Shown here: piece after piece, positions 17,513-25,547 of the stretch
Numbering within the stretch: the stretch's first letter is position 1
Layout: each line of letters starts with the position of its first letter
Assembly: GCA_900768515.1 (NCBI GenBank)
Contig: CAAGDG010000115.1
Span: 1 to 32,346, forward strand
Direction: 5' to 3'
Source of the DNA: Lentisphaeria bacterium
GTDB taxonomy: Bacteria > Verrucomicrobiota > Lentisphaeria > Victivallales > Victivallaceae
DNA: 32,346 nt
The notes under the pieces: model-generated
What the model was told of the DNA's origin: nothing
What the model saw: only the letters and a program-made list of their open reading frames with translations
The model's database searches: none
Translations under genes and position numbers: made by a program

Positions 17513-17542
17513 TTGTCACGGGATTGCGGTTATATTTATAGT
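17513..17542 (+). promoter_or_regulatory. promoter of the biotin ligase/oxaloacetate decarboxylase gene cluster
   Basis: TTGTCA (17513-17518) and TATAGT (17537-17542) are 18 bases apart, about 50 bases before ATG 17594. The gap 17401-17593 is the divergent region between the PurN-like operon (-) and this cluster (+). Confidence 0.6.
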
Positions 17543-17593
17543 GATGTTTGATCCGTTTTCAGAAAACCAATTGTACCTGGAAGGAATTCTGCC

Positions 17594-18244
17594 ATGCGCC
17601 ATTTCAGAACTTGGAAGATCGGTTTTGCCTTCATCGCCGCCCTGTTCGCCATTACTGCCGCCGCGGAGGTTCCCTGGGTGACGCAAGGCCCCAAAAGAAC
17701 GATCCAGACCCTGATCATCGCCGCCAACTACAAGAGTCCGCGGCTGATGGCGGAGCTGATTTTGTACGAAAGCCGCCAGCCCTATCTGCTTTTCCCCGTG
17801 CCGGAGAGCGGCGACACCCGCATCTATTTCTGCCCGGCCAAGGGGCCGTCGCTGGAAATCCCGGCAGGTCAGCTCAACACCTATGTGAACTTCCTGCACC
17901 CGCGCCGGATCGTGGTGCTCGGCGACCAGAAGTACGTCTCGGATCAGGCCCTGGCCACACTCGACCGCTCCATTCCGATCGTCCGGATCGAAGGGAACGA
18001 CTGGAAGCGGATCGCCGAGGAGCTGACCTTCATGCTGAACCTCTCCAACCTCGCCGACGACTTCAAGGAGAAACGCGAGGAGATGGACCGCGCCTACAAA
18101 CCGATCAGCCGGCCGATGCAGCTCAAACCCGCCAAACCGGCCGACGCCGTTGAAAACAAGGAGGAGATCCCGGCCGGCACGGCGGAGGAGTCCGCCGAAC
18201 AGACCGACTCCACGGTCCAGGAACTTCCGGTTGAAGCGAACTGA
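17594..18244 (+). CDS. exported protein with possible CWB2-like fold
   Basis: A 216-residue protein with a signal peptide (basic start, hydrophobic run to AITAAAE, cleavage near residue 24). AAGGA lies 8 bases before the ATG. The middle resembles the half-repeat of cell-wall-binding repeat 2 (CWB2, PF04122) domains: TLIIAANYKSPRLMAELILY parallels their opening strand-helix, and RIVVLGDQKYVSDQALATL plus VRIEGNDWKRIAEEL parallel the GG-x-x-x-VS and RI-G-D-R-T stretches. Only one copy is visible, whereas CWB2 proteins usually have three. The tail (from ~175) is Lys/Ala/Glu-rich and probably disordered. The resemblance is by eye and unverified; otherwise function unknown. Confidence 0.7.
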   Translation: MRHFRTWKIGFAFIAALFAITAAAEVPWVTQGPKRTIQTLIIAANYKSPRLMAELILYESRQPYLLFPVPESGDTRIYFCPAKGPSLEIPAGQLNTYVNFLHPRRIVVLGDQKYVSDQALATLDRSIPIVRIEGNDWKRIAEELTFMLNLSNLADDFKEKREEMDRAYKPISRPMQLKPAKPADAVENKEEIPAGTAEESAEQTDSTVQELPVEAN

Positions 18245-18273
18245 CGCCCGGCGGTGCGACGGAAAGGGTCCCG

Positions 18274-19233
18274 ATGTTCAATTTCTTTAAAATCGCGGTC
18301 AATACCTTCAAGGAGTCGGTCCGTGAACCGGTTTTCTTCCTGATGCTGCTTGCGGCGCTGATCCTGATCGGACATTACCCCTCCGCCGCGCTCTTCGTCT
18401 TCTCGGAACAGCTGAAGCTGGTGGTCGACAGTTCCATGGCCACCGGACTGCTATTCGGCCTGGTCGCGGCGGTGCTCTGCGCCAGCCACACCGTGGCCCG
18501 GGAGATGCGCAACGGGACGGTGCTGCTGCTGCTCTCCAAGCCGGTCTACCGGTGGACCTTCATCCTCGGCAAGATCGCCGGGATCGGCGTGGCGGTCTCG
18601 ATCTTCGCGGCAATCTGCAATCTGGCGACGGTCATCAGCGTCTACATTGCAACCGATCAGTTCCGCATGGATATGGGAATCTATTTCTGGTACCTGGGGC
18701 TGCTGGCCGCCGGATGCGCGATCGGCATGATCGCCAACTTCTGGAAAGGCAGTTCCTTTCCGGAGATCGCGACCTACGCCGTCCTGGTGCTGATTCCGCT
18801 GTATGCGGTATACGTCTATCTGGCCAAGGATCATCCGACATTGGCGCTCCGCGATCTCGCTTCGGCGCTGGTGCTGATCAACCTCGCGGTCATTGCAATG
18901 TCGACGCTGGCGGTGGTTTTCGCCACCCGGCTCGATATTGTTCCGAATCTGAGTGTCTGCACGGTTCTGTTTTTTCTGGGACTGGTCTCAAGTTATCTCT
19001 TCCAGCGCCAGACGGATTCCGCGTTCGTGAACTGGCTTTTCGCGGTCTGTTACGCGGTCTTCCCCAACTGGCAGTATTTCTGGCTGGCTGACGCGGTCGC
19101 AGTCGGCCGTCCGATTCCGATCAGTTACGTCATTGACGCCGCAATCTATGTGGCGCTCTACGTTTTCCTCTGCTCGCTGTGGGCGGTGGCGGTGTTCCAG
19201 AACAAGGAGATCGCCAGCGACTGCCGCGTGTAA
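18274..19233 (+). CDS. ABC-2-type transporter permease
   Basis: A 319-residue polytopic inner-membrane protein with about six hydrophobic segments. The N-terminal pattern FFKIAVNTFKESVREPVFFL is typical of ABC-2 (NosY/YhaP-like) permeases, as is the first cytoplasmic loop AREMRNGTVLLLLSKPVYRW. Such proteins pair with an ATPase to export lipids, polysaccharides or drugs, but no ATPase gene is adjacent, so the partner must lie elsewhere. It starts 29 bases after the CWB2-like gene and is followed 74 bases later by the biotin ligase gene; all run the same way, so co-transcription is likely. The substrate cannot be inferred. Confidence 0.87.
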   Translation: MFNFFKIAVNTFKESVREPVFFLMLLAALILIGHYPSAALFVFSEQLKLVVDSSMATGLLFGLVAAVLCASHTVAREMRNGTVLLLLSKPVYRWTFILGKIAGIGVAVSIFAAICNLATVISVYIATDQFRMDMGIYFWYLGLLAAGCAIGMIANFWKGSSFPEIATYAVLVLIPLYAVYVYLAKDHPTLALRDLASALVLINLAVIAMSTLAVVFATRLDIVPNLSVCTVLFFLGLVSSYLFQRQTDSAFVNWLFAVCYAVFPNWQYFWLADAVAVGRPIPISYVIDAAIYVALYVFLCSLWAVAVFQNKEIASDCRV

Positions 19234-19307
19234 CTTCCCTGTTCCACCCCCGGAATCCGGACCGTCCCGACTGCACGGCCCGGATTCGCCCCAGGAAACA
19301 CATTCCC

Positions 19308-20090
19308 ATGACAACTCCCAAGGTTCTCTTTCTTGACGAGGTGGATTCCACCAACACCTATGTCCGGTGTCATTTCGACGAACTCCCCGACGGCGCCATG
19401 GTCGCCGCCCGGTTTCAAAGCGCGGGGCGGGGGCGTCAGGGCCGCCGCTGGCTGGCTCCTCCCGGTGCGAATCTCAGCTGCTCCATCGCCTTCAAACAGC
19501 TGAAGGACGGATTTCACGCCGGTTGTCTGACCGCCCTTGCCGCGCTCGAGTTGCTGGAGAAGGTCGCGCCGGCTGTCGACGTCTACCTCAAATGGCCCAA
19601 CGATCTCTACGTTGAAGAGCGGAAAATCGCCGGAATGCTCTGTGAAGGAGCGAAAATCGAGGCGGGACGAATCCGCGGCGTGGTGGCCGGACTCGGACTC
19701 AACGTCAATCTCACTTCCGAAATGCTGGCGGAGATCGACCAGCCGGCGACTTCCCTCGCAATCTTGACCAAACAGAAATTTAATCCCGATTTTTTGGCGG
19801 AAAGACTGGCGGAAATCCTGATTCGATATTATGTTACTTATTTAAATAACGCCGGAGCGGTCATCCAGGCCTGGAAGAAAGCGAATCGACTGGTGGGCGA
19901 AGAGCTGACCGTGGTTGCTCCAAGCGGGCAGGAATACACCGGAATCTTCCGGGAAATCCGCGACGGCGGCGAAATGGTGCTGGAGTGCGGCGGAACAGTC
20001 AGGGAGTTCTCCTGTTGTGACGTCAGAATCCGGCGGGAGTCCATCGACTGGGCGCGGGTGAAGAACAAACGGCACGATCGTTTCAACTGA
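19308..20090 (+). CDS. birA: biotin--[carboxyl carrier protein] ligase, monofunctional
   Basis: Attaches biotin to the acceptor lysine of biotin-dependent enzymes via biotinyl-AMP. The 260-residue protein starts straight with the catalytic domain (FLDEVDSTNTYV) and lacks the N-terminal DNA-binding domain of bifunctional BirA, so it is a class I ligase. Landmarks are the adenylate loop QSAGRGRQGRRW, KWPNDLY with its catalytic-type lysine, KIAGMLCE and GLGLNVN. A C-terminal SH3-like piece follows. An upstream in-frame extension exists, but ATG 19308 fits the family and has AGGAAA ahead of it. It lies 27 bases upstream of oadG, and OadA carries the biotin lysine, so OadA is its probable substrate. 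Confidence 0.95.
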   Translation: MTTPKVLFLDEVDSTNTYVRCHFDELPDGAMVAARFQSAGRGRQGRRWLAPPGANLSCSIAFKQLKDGFHAGCLTALAALELLEKVAPAVDVYLKWPNDLYVEERKIAGMLCEGAKIEAGRIRGVVAGLGLNVNLTSEMLAEIDQPATSLAILTKQKFNPDFLAERLAEILIRYYVTYLNNAGAVIQAWKKANRLVGEELTVVAPSGQEYTGIFREIRDGGEMVLECGGTVREFSCCDVRIRRESIDWARVKNKRHDRFN

Positions 20091-20117
20091 TCCATAACAA
20101 AAAAAGGGGATGCCATA

Positions 20118-20360
20118 ATGAGCAACGCAGAAATGATCATCGGCGGTATCAAGCTGATGGTGTTCGGAATGGGGATGGTTTACGTCTTCCTCGTGGTGAT
20201 GATCTACTGCATGAAACTTCTGCACAAGATCGTCGCCCCCTACGCCGCCGCATTCGAGCCGGCGCCGAAAGCCGCGCCGAAACCGAAAGCGGCTTCCACT
20301 GAAGACAGTCAGCTGGCCGCAATCGCGGCGGCGGCAGTGGAAATGGCCCGCGGCAAATAG
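20118..20360 (+). CDS. oadG: oxaloacetate decarboxylase gamma chain
   Basis: The small membrane subunit of the Na+-pumping decarboxylase, 80 residues. One membrane helix (about residues 9-30) begins after MSNAEMIIGGIKLMV, followed by an Ala/Lys/Pro-rich linker (APKAAPKPKAAS) and a short Ala-rich C-terminus. In the family, the gamma chain ties alpha to beta and helps assembly. The length and architecture match OadG, and its place directly before the alpha and beta genes settles the call. AAGGGG precedes the ATG by about 8 bases. Confidence 0.9.
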   Translation: MSNAEMIIGGIKLMVFGMGMVYVFLVVMIYCMKLLHKIVAPYAAAFEPAPKAAPKPKAASTEDSQLAAIAAAAVEMARGK

Positions 20361-20402
20361 TTCGCAATCCGATTTCAGTATCATCATAATACGGAGAAAA
20401 AG

Positions 20403-22229
20403 ATGAAAAAAATTAAATTCATGGACTGCTCGTTCCGCGACGGTTTCCAGTCCTGTCTCGGCGCCCGTGTCAAAACCGAGGACTTCCTGCCCGCGCTCGA
20501 AGCGGCGGTCAAGGCCGGCATCAATCACATTGAAATCGGCGGCGGCGCCCGTTTCCAGGCGCTCTACTTCTACTGCCAGGAAGATGCTTTCGAAATGATG
20601 GACAAGTGGCGCGCCACGGTCGGTCCGGATGTCAACCTGCAGACCCTCGCCCGCGGCGTCAACGTGGTCGGCCTCTCCAGCCAGTCCAGCGACATCATCG
20701 ACCTCCACGCCAAGCTCTTCAAGAAGCACGGCATCACCACCATCCGCAACTTCGACGCGCTCAACGACGTCCGCAATCTCGACGTCTCCGGCCGGGCGAT
20801 TGTCAAACACGGCCTCAAGCACCAGATCACCATCACCATGATGGGACTGGCGCCCAACCTGCACGAAACCTACGCGCACACGCCGAAGTTCTATATGGAC
20901 CGGCTGAAGGAGATTCTGGACAGCGGCATTCCGTTTGACAGCCTCGCCTTCAAAGACGCCTCCGGCACCAGCACTCCGGCCACCGTCTTCGAAACCATCA
21001 AGCAGGCCCGCGCCATGCTCGGCGACGGGAAGGAGATCCAGTTCCACACCCACGACACCGCGGGCATGGCGGTCAGCTGCAACATGGCGGCCATCGAAGC
21101 CGGCGCCGATGTGATCGACCTGGCGATGAGCCCGCTCTCCGGCGGCACCTGCGAAGCGGACATCCTGGTGATGTACCAGCGGCTGCGCGGCACCGAATAC
21201 ACCCTCGACATCGATCCGGAGAAGATCCTCGGAGTCGAGAAGGTCTTTGAAAAGTGCATGGACAAATACTTCATGCCGCCGGAATCCATGCAGGTCTCCC
21301 CGAAGATCATCTTCAGCCCGATGCCCGGCGGTGCGCTGACCGCCAACACTCAGATGATGCGCGACAACAACTGCCTCGACAAGTACGACGCCTGCATCGA
21401 CGAGATGCGCGAAGTGGTTGCCAAGGGCGGATTCGGCACCAGCGTCACGCCGGTGTCGCAGTTCTACTTCCAGCAGGCATTCCGGAACGCCGTCCAGGGA
21501 AAGAACGCCGACGGCTCCTGGAAGATGGATCCCAAGGGATACGGCAAGATGGTGCTCGGCTACTTCGGCAAGACTCCGGTTCCGCCGGATCCGACCGTGG
21601 TCAAGTGGGCGCAGGAGCAGCTCGGTCTCGAACCGACCACCAAGTCGGTCGTCGAAATCAACGACGCCGATCCCAAGCTCGGCATCAAGTACAATACCGA
21701 ATTGCTTGAAAAGGCCGGCCTCCCCGTCACGGAAGAGAACATCTTCATCGTTGCCGCCTGCGGCGACAAAGGACTCAAATTCCTCCAGGGCGACCGCCCG
21801 ATGGGAATCCGCTACAAGGAAGCCGCCGCGCCGAAGAAGGCGGCCAAAGGCGGCGCTTACACCGCCACCATCGACGGCAAACAGGTCGCGGTCCAGCTCA
21901 ACGCCGCTGGCGACGCCTACACCGCGGTGGTCAACGGCAAGAGTTTCACGGTCAAGGTTGCGGAAGGAACGGCGGCTCCGGCGGCCGCGGCTCCGGCTTC
22001 TTCCGGCGCGGCGGTTCCGATGCCCTCGCCGCTGCCGGGCACGGTGGTCCGGATCGCGGTTGCCGCCGGTGACGAGGTGGCCGAAGGTGATGTGATCATG
22101 GTCCTCGAAGCCATGAAGATGGAAACTGAAATCAAGGCCCCCAAGGCCGGAATCGTCCGCGAAATCTGCGTCTCGACCAGCCAGGTCGTGGCCGCCGGCG
22201 ACGCGCTTGTGATGATCGAGGAGAAGTAA
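20403..22229 (+). CDS. oadA: oxaloacetate decarboxylase alpha chain-like, carboxyltransferase plus biotinyl domain
   Basis: The cytoplasmic alpha subunit moves the carboxyl group of a substrate, probably oxaloacetate, to biotin. The 608-residue layout is: HMGL-like TIM barrel (~1-290) with DCSFRDGFQS in place of the usual DTTLRDAHQS, catalytic-type Lys184 in FKDASG and the metal-site HTHDTAGM; a PYC_OADA-type region (~300-470); an Ala/Pro hinge; then a biotinyl domain (~535-608) with acceptor Lys572 in EAMKMET. The barrel motifs differ enough from textbook OadA that the substrate could be another oxoacid. GGAGAAAAA precedes the ATG. It sits between oadG and oadB. Confidence 0.9.
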   Translation: MKKIKFMDCSFRDGFQSCLGARVKTEDFLPALEAAVKAGINHIEIGGGARFQALYFYCQEDAFEMMDKWRATVGPDVNLQTLARGVNVVGLSSQSSDIIDLHAKLFKKHGITTIRNFDALNDVRNLDVSGRAIVKHGLKHQITITMMGLAPNLHETYAHTPKFYMDRLKEILDSGIPFDSLAFKDASGTSTPATVFETIKQARAMLGDGKEIQFHTHDTAGMAVSCNMAAIEAGADVIDLAMSPLSGGTCEADILVMYQRLRGTEYTLDIDPEKILGVEKVFEKCMDKYFMPPESMQVSPKIIFSPMPGGALTANTQMMRDNNCLDKYDACIDEMREVVAKGGFGTSVTPVSQFYFQQAFRNAVQGKNADGSWKMDPKGYGKMVLGYFGKTPVPPDPTVVKWAQEQLGLEPTTKSVVEINDADPKLGIKYNTELLEKAGLPVTEENIFIVAACGDKGLKFLQGDRPMGIRYKEAAAPKKAAKGGAYTATIDGKQVAVQLNAAGDAYTAVVNGKSFTVKVAEGTAAPAAAAPASSGAAVPMPSPLPGTVVRIAVAAGDEVAEGDVIMVLEAMKMETEIKAPKAGIVREICVSTSQVVAAGDALVMIEEK

Positions 22230-22232
22230 ATT

Positions 22233-23918
22233 ATGCGGAGTCTCAAACTGTTGCTCGCCGCCTGCGCCGCGCTGTTCGCCGGCGCGGTGATGGCGGTGCC
22301 GGAACCGCAGCTGGCGGATCCGGCCGTTCCCGCGGCGCCGGCTCCGGTCGTTGCCAAGCAGAAACTGACGCTGCCGCCGACCGCAAAATTCAACGCCGCC
22401 GCCAGCGACGATCTTTTCGCCTGGTACGAGGATGTCGACGGCAAGCGTTATCTGGTCTACGTCTGGGAGAAGCCGGCGACGGTTTATTCCCTGACCATCG
22501 CGGCCAAGCAGAAAGTGCTTCCCGGACGGGAGGCGATGACCATTCTGCCCGGCGGCCGCAGCAAGGGCAAGCTCAAGCTCACGATGCCGCTGCAGGTGCT
22601 TCAGCTCAATGAGAAGCTGCAGAACGCCGCGACCCTTGAGAAGGGAATGGTGCTCGGCTGCTTCCTGCCGACTGCCATCGTCCACGACTCCCAGAACAAC
22701 GAAACGACCGAATCCGGCGCGCTGCCGGGGTGGGGCGAGGCGTTCAAGGGTCTCTGGCAGAGCACCGGCATCTACGACCTGATCCGGCAGAGCTCGAGCA
22801 ACTTCAGCCAGACCTGGATCCTCGGTCTCGGCCGGGTGCTGATGATGCTCGTTGCGCTGGTCCTGATCTACCTCGCCATTGTCAAGGAGTTCGAACCGCT
22901 GCTGCTGCTGCCGATCGGTTTCGGCGCGCTGCTGGCCAATATCCCGCTGGCCGGAATTTCCGGTCCGGACGGACTGCAGGGCATGATCTACAACGTCGGG
23001 ATTGAATCCGGCGTGTTCCCGCTGCTGATCTTCATGGGCGTCGGCGCAATGACCGACTTCGGTCCGCTGATCGCCAACCCGAAGACCGCCCTTCTCGGCG
23101 GCGCAGCCCAGCTCGGCATTTTCACCGCGCTCCTCGGCGCGCTGCTCCTGACTATGCTGATCCCGGGGATCGACTTCCACTTCAAGGAAGCGGCGAGTAT
23201 CGGTATCATCGGCGGCGCCGACGGTCCGACCTCGATTTACCTGACCAGCAAACTCTCCCCGAAACTGCTCGGTGCGGTCGCCGTCGCGGCCTACAGCTAC
23301 ATGGCGCTGGTGCCGATCATTCAGCCGCCGATCATGAAGCTGCTGACCACCGAGGAAGAGCGCAAAATCAAGATGAGCCAGCTCCGCGCGGTCGGCAAGC
23401 TGGAAAAGATCTGCTTCCCGATTCTGATCACGCTGCTCTGCGCGTTTCTGCTGCCGGATGCGGCCCCGCTGATCGGTATGCTGATGTTCGGCAACCTGAT
23501 GCGTGAGTGCGGCGTGGTGGAGCGTCTGAACCAGACCGCTCAGAATGCGCTGATCAACATCGTCACGATCTTCCTCGGTCTCTCGGTCGGGTCGAAACTC
23601 TCGGCGGACCAGTTCCTGTCGCTGCAGACGCTGGGCATCCTGCTCCTCGGCGCGATTGCGTTCGGCATCGGCACCGCCGGCGGCGTCGTCTTTGCGAAGA
23701 TCATGAATATGTTCAGCAAGGACAAGATCAATCCGCTGATCGGCGCGGCCGGCGTCTCCGCGGTGCCGATGGCGGCCCGCGTCGCCAACAAGGTCGGTTT
23801 GGAGGCCAATCCGCAGAACTTCCTGCTGATGCACGCGATGGGGCCGAATGTCTCCGGCGTGATCGGTTCGGCTGTGGCCGCGGGTGTGCTTCTGAACATG
23901 CTCAAGGGCCTGATCTGA
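22233..23918 (+). CDS. oadB: oxaloacetate decarboxylase beta chain (Na+ pump) with exported N-terminal extension
   Basis: The membrane subunit that decarboxylates carboxybiotin and pumps Na+ outward. At 561 residues it is well above the usual 375-435. The OadB core begins near residue 175 and is conserved: EFEPLLLLPIGFGALLANIPL, GGADGPTSIYLTSKLSP with the key Asp330, and NFLLMHAMGPNVSGVIGSA near the end. Residues 1-22 form a signal peptide and ~30-170 a soluble domain I do not recognise (a segment with YLVYVWEKP, then a beta-rich part), probably periplasmic. The start is 3 bases after oadA's stop and GGAG precedes it. A terminator follows. Confidence 0.94.
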   Translation: MRSLKLLLAACAALFAGAVMAVPEPQLADPAVPAAPAPVVAKQKLTLPPTAKFNAAASDDLFAWYEDVDGKRYLVYVWEKPATVYSLTIAAKQKVLPGREAMTILPGGRSKGKLKLTMPLQVLQLNEKLQNAATLEKGMVLGCFLPTAIVHDSQNNETTESGALPGWGEAFKGLWQSTGIYDLIRQSSSNFSQTWILGLGRVLMMLVALVLIYLAIVKEFEPLLLLPIGFGALLANIPLAGISGPDGLQGMIYNVGIESGVFPLLIFMGVGAMTDFGPLIANPKTALLGGAAQLGIFTALLGALLLTMLIPGIDFHFKEAASIGIIGGADGPTSIYLTSKLSPKLLGAVAVAAYSYMALVPIIQPPIMKLLTTEEERKIKMSQLRAVGKLEKICFPILITLLCAFLLPDAAPLIGMLMFGNLMRECGVVERLNQTAQNALINIVTIFLGLSVGSKLSADQFLSLQTLGILLLGAIAFGIGTAGGVVFAKIMNMFSKDKINPLIGAAGVSAVPMAARVANKVGLEANPQNFLLMHAMGPNVSGVIGSAVAAGVLLNMLKGLI

Positions 23919-23938
23919 TACTCCTTTCGGAGTCTTCC

Positions 23939-23973
23939 GCCGCGCGGTTCCATCAGCCGCGCGGCTTTTTTTT
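23939..23973 (+). terminator. rho-independent terminator after oadB
   Basis: A perfect 9-bp stem (GCCGCGCGG 23939-23947; CCGCGCGGC 23957-23965) is followed by eight T's (23966-23973). A small 5-bp hairpin (23920-23933) precedes it. The gap to 24128 shows nothing else. Confidence 0.92.
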
Positions 23974-24128
23974 GCCCGGGTGAAGCGAAGGAACCGGATT
24001 GGAACCGCGCAGTCGACCCCGTCCCGCCTTCCGCGTAAGGAATGCTCCACAAAAACAATGAATCCCCGCCGCTCGTCTTTCGACCGCCGGGGGGAATCTT
24101 ACAGGAGAGGCTTCCGCCGATCCATCGC

Positions 24129-24761
24129 TCATTTTCCCGGGAACCAGATTGGAATCCACTCCCCGATCCCCTGCAACACCATCTCCATCGCAATCGCGGC
24201 GACAATCAGGCCGGTCAGTTTGACCACCGCCCCCATCGCCCCGATCCTGGAGAAAAAGCGTCCGAGCCAGTTCGAGGAACACATGATCAGGAAGTTGATC
24301 GCCACAGCTGCAAGAATGTAAAAGCAGACCGGGAGGGGACCGCGAATCGCGGCATAGGAGATCATCACCGTTATGGTACCCGGCCCGGCGATCAGCGGCG
24401 CCGCCAGCGGGACGACCGTGATCTCGTCGACCATCGCGTGTCCCTCCCGATGCGCGGGGAGCCCTCCGGCGCCGACGCCATCGCGGATCATCTGCAATCC
24501 GACCACAAACATGACCAGCCCGCCGGCCACCCGGAGCGTTCCGATCCGGACCCGGAACACAAACTCCAGAATGAAATGCCCCGCCAGCGCCATGATGATG
24601 AAAATGCCCAACGCAACCAGGGAAGCGCGCAGGGAAACCCGAAACAGCTCCCGCCGGCTGAGCGGCGGGTTGATCGCCGCCAGAAAGGAAATTTTACTGG
24701 CGGGATTGATCACCGCCACAAAATAAAGAATATCTTCCGCAATCTCTGCAAAATTCATCAT
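24129..24761 (-). CDS. MarC family integral membrane protein
   Basis: A 210-residue inner-membrane protein with about six hydrophobic segments. The MarC/UPF0056 pattern is clear: INPASKISFLAAINPPLSRRE near residue 19, RVAGGLVMFVVGLQMI near residue 77, and the signature PLAAPLIAGPGTITVMI near residue 118. The family's transport role is unproved; E. coli MarC is not itself a drug pump. Two adjacent ATG codons (24761, 24758) both lie near AGGAGG, and the first is used. It follows lexA on the same strand, after a strong terminator, and points toward the convergent oadB operon. Confidence 0.93.
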   Translation of the reverse strand: MMNFAEIAEDILYFVAVINPASKISFLAAINPPLSRRELFRVSLRASLVALGIFIIMALAGHFILEFVFRVRIGTLRVAGGLVMFVVGLQMIRDGVGAGGLPAHREGHAMVDEITVVPLAAPLIAGPGTITVMISYAAIRGPLPVCFYILAAVAINFLIMCSSNWLGRFFSRIGAMGAVVKLTGLIVAAIAMEMVLQGIGEWIPIWFPGK

Positions 24762-24828
24762 TCCGGCCTCCTGTATTCAACTCCGGCAGGAAAATCCCGC
24801 CTTCCGGGAATATCCAGACAACGGGAAG

Positions 24829-24859
24829 AAAAAACGGCGAAGACCGTCGTCTTCGCCGT
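24829..24859 (-). terminator. rho-independent terminator of lexA
   Basis: Minus-strand ACGGCGAAGAC (24859-24849) pairs perfectly with GTCTTCGCCGT (24844-24834) around a 4-base loop, and is followed by T's to 24829. It lies 17 bases after the lexA stop and 68 before the marC start. Confidence 0.93.
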
Positions 24860-24875
24860 ACCTCCTTGCCGGAAC

Positions 24876-25511
24876 TCAGTATCTGCGCTGCAATGCGAGC
24901 ACCTTGCCCTGAATTGCCACTTCGCTCTCCGGATAAATCTGCGTCTTGAAATCCGCATTCGCCGGCCGGAGCTCAATCATTCCACCCGGCTTTGGAAAGA
25001 AGCTCTTCACCGTCACCTCACCGGCCTGCAGCAGCGCCACCACCAGATCACCGGGACGAAGCTTGGAGGCTCCATGGGCAACCACGACCAGGTCGCCATC
25101 GTAAATTCCGAGATCGCGCATACTCTCCCCCTGCACCCGCAGCGCAAAAAGCTGCTCCGGCGCATACTCCCCGCCGAGCAGGGAAGCGCAGACACAAATC
25201 TCCCCTTCCTTGAATTCCAGACTCTCCGCCGGCATGCCGGCATTGACCCGCCCCAGAAGCGGAATCATCAAGGCGCCGTGGGGAATTCCACGCGGACTGC
25301 GCGGCCGGTTGATCAGGCTGATGCTGCGCGCCTTGGAACTGCGCGACAACTGCTTCTTGCGCTGCAGCGCCCGCAAATGCGCGAAGACGGTGGAGGTTTT
25401 AATGTCGAAATTGTCGGCGATTTCATAAACGGTGGGCGCCATGCCTTCCCGTTCGAGGAAATCTTCAATAAAGTCCAGTATATTTTTCTGCTTTTCCGTT
25501 AGAGTTTTCAT
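24876..25511 (-). CDS. lexA: LexA repressor, SOS regulator
   Basis: A self-cleaving repressor of the DNA-damage response. The 211-residue length is normal. The N-terminal winged helix-turn-helix is PTVYEIADNFDIKTSTVFAHL (residues 26-46). The autocleavage site is Ala91-Gly92 in RVNAGMPAES. The catalytic dyad is Ser130 in QGESMRDLGIYDGD and Lys169 in VTVKSFF. A TTG at 25517 is also open, but ATG 25511 is preferred (AAGG upstream). Only 36 bases separate it from the upstream lipoprotein gene, with no good promoter in the gap, so the two are probably one transcript started near 26120. The operator type could not be fixed from this window. Confidence 0.95.
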   Translation of the reverse strand: MKTLTEKQKNILDFIEDFLEREGMAPTVYEIADNFDIKTSTVFAHLRALQRKKQLSRSSKARSISLINRPRSPRGIPHGALMIPLLGRVNAGMPAESLEFKEGEICVCASLLGGEYAPEQLFALRVQGESMRDLGIYDGDLVVVAHGASKLRPGDLVVALLQAGEVTVKSFFPKPGGMIELRPANADFKTQIYPESEVAIQGKVLALQRRY

Positions 25512-25547
25512 TGTCAAACGCCTTCGTTTTTGAAATTTCGAACGCTC

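Noticed and set aside
15766..17541. 591-codon plus-strand frame opposite the AsmA-like and PurN-like genes
   Set aside because: Its Arg/Pro/Ser-rich sequence is a shadow of the opposite-strand genes; the formyltransferase motifs on the minus strand decide the coding direction.
19842..24050. 1402-codon open frame on the minus strand
   Set aside because: It lies wholly antisense to birA and oadGAB, whose products are clearly real. Its His/Arg/Asp-rich, repetitive composition is what GC-rich codon use produces in an opposite frame.
25512..25547. Possible LexA box (TTCG...CGAA, 12-base spacer) before lexA
   Set aside because: The inverted repeat is only 4 bp per arm and does not match a known LexA operator class well enough.
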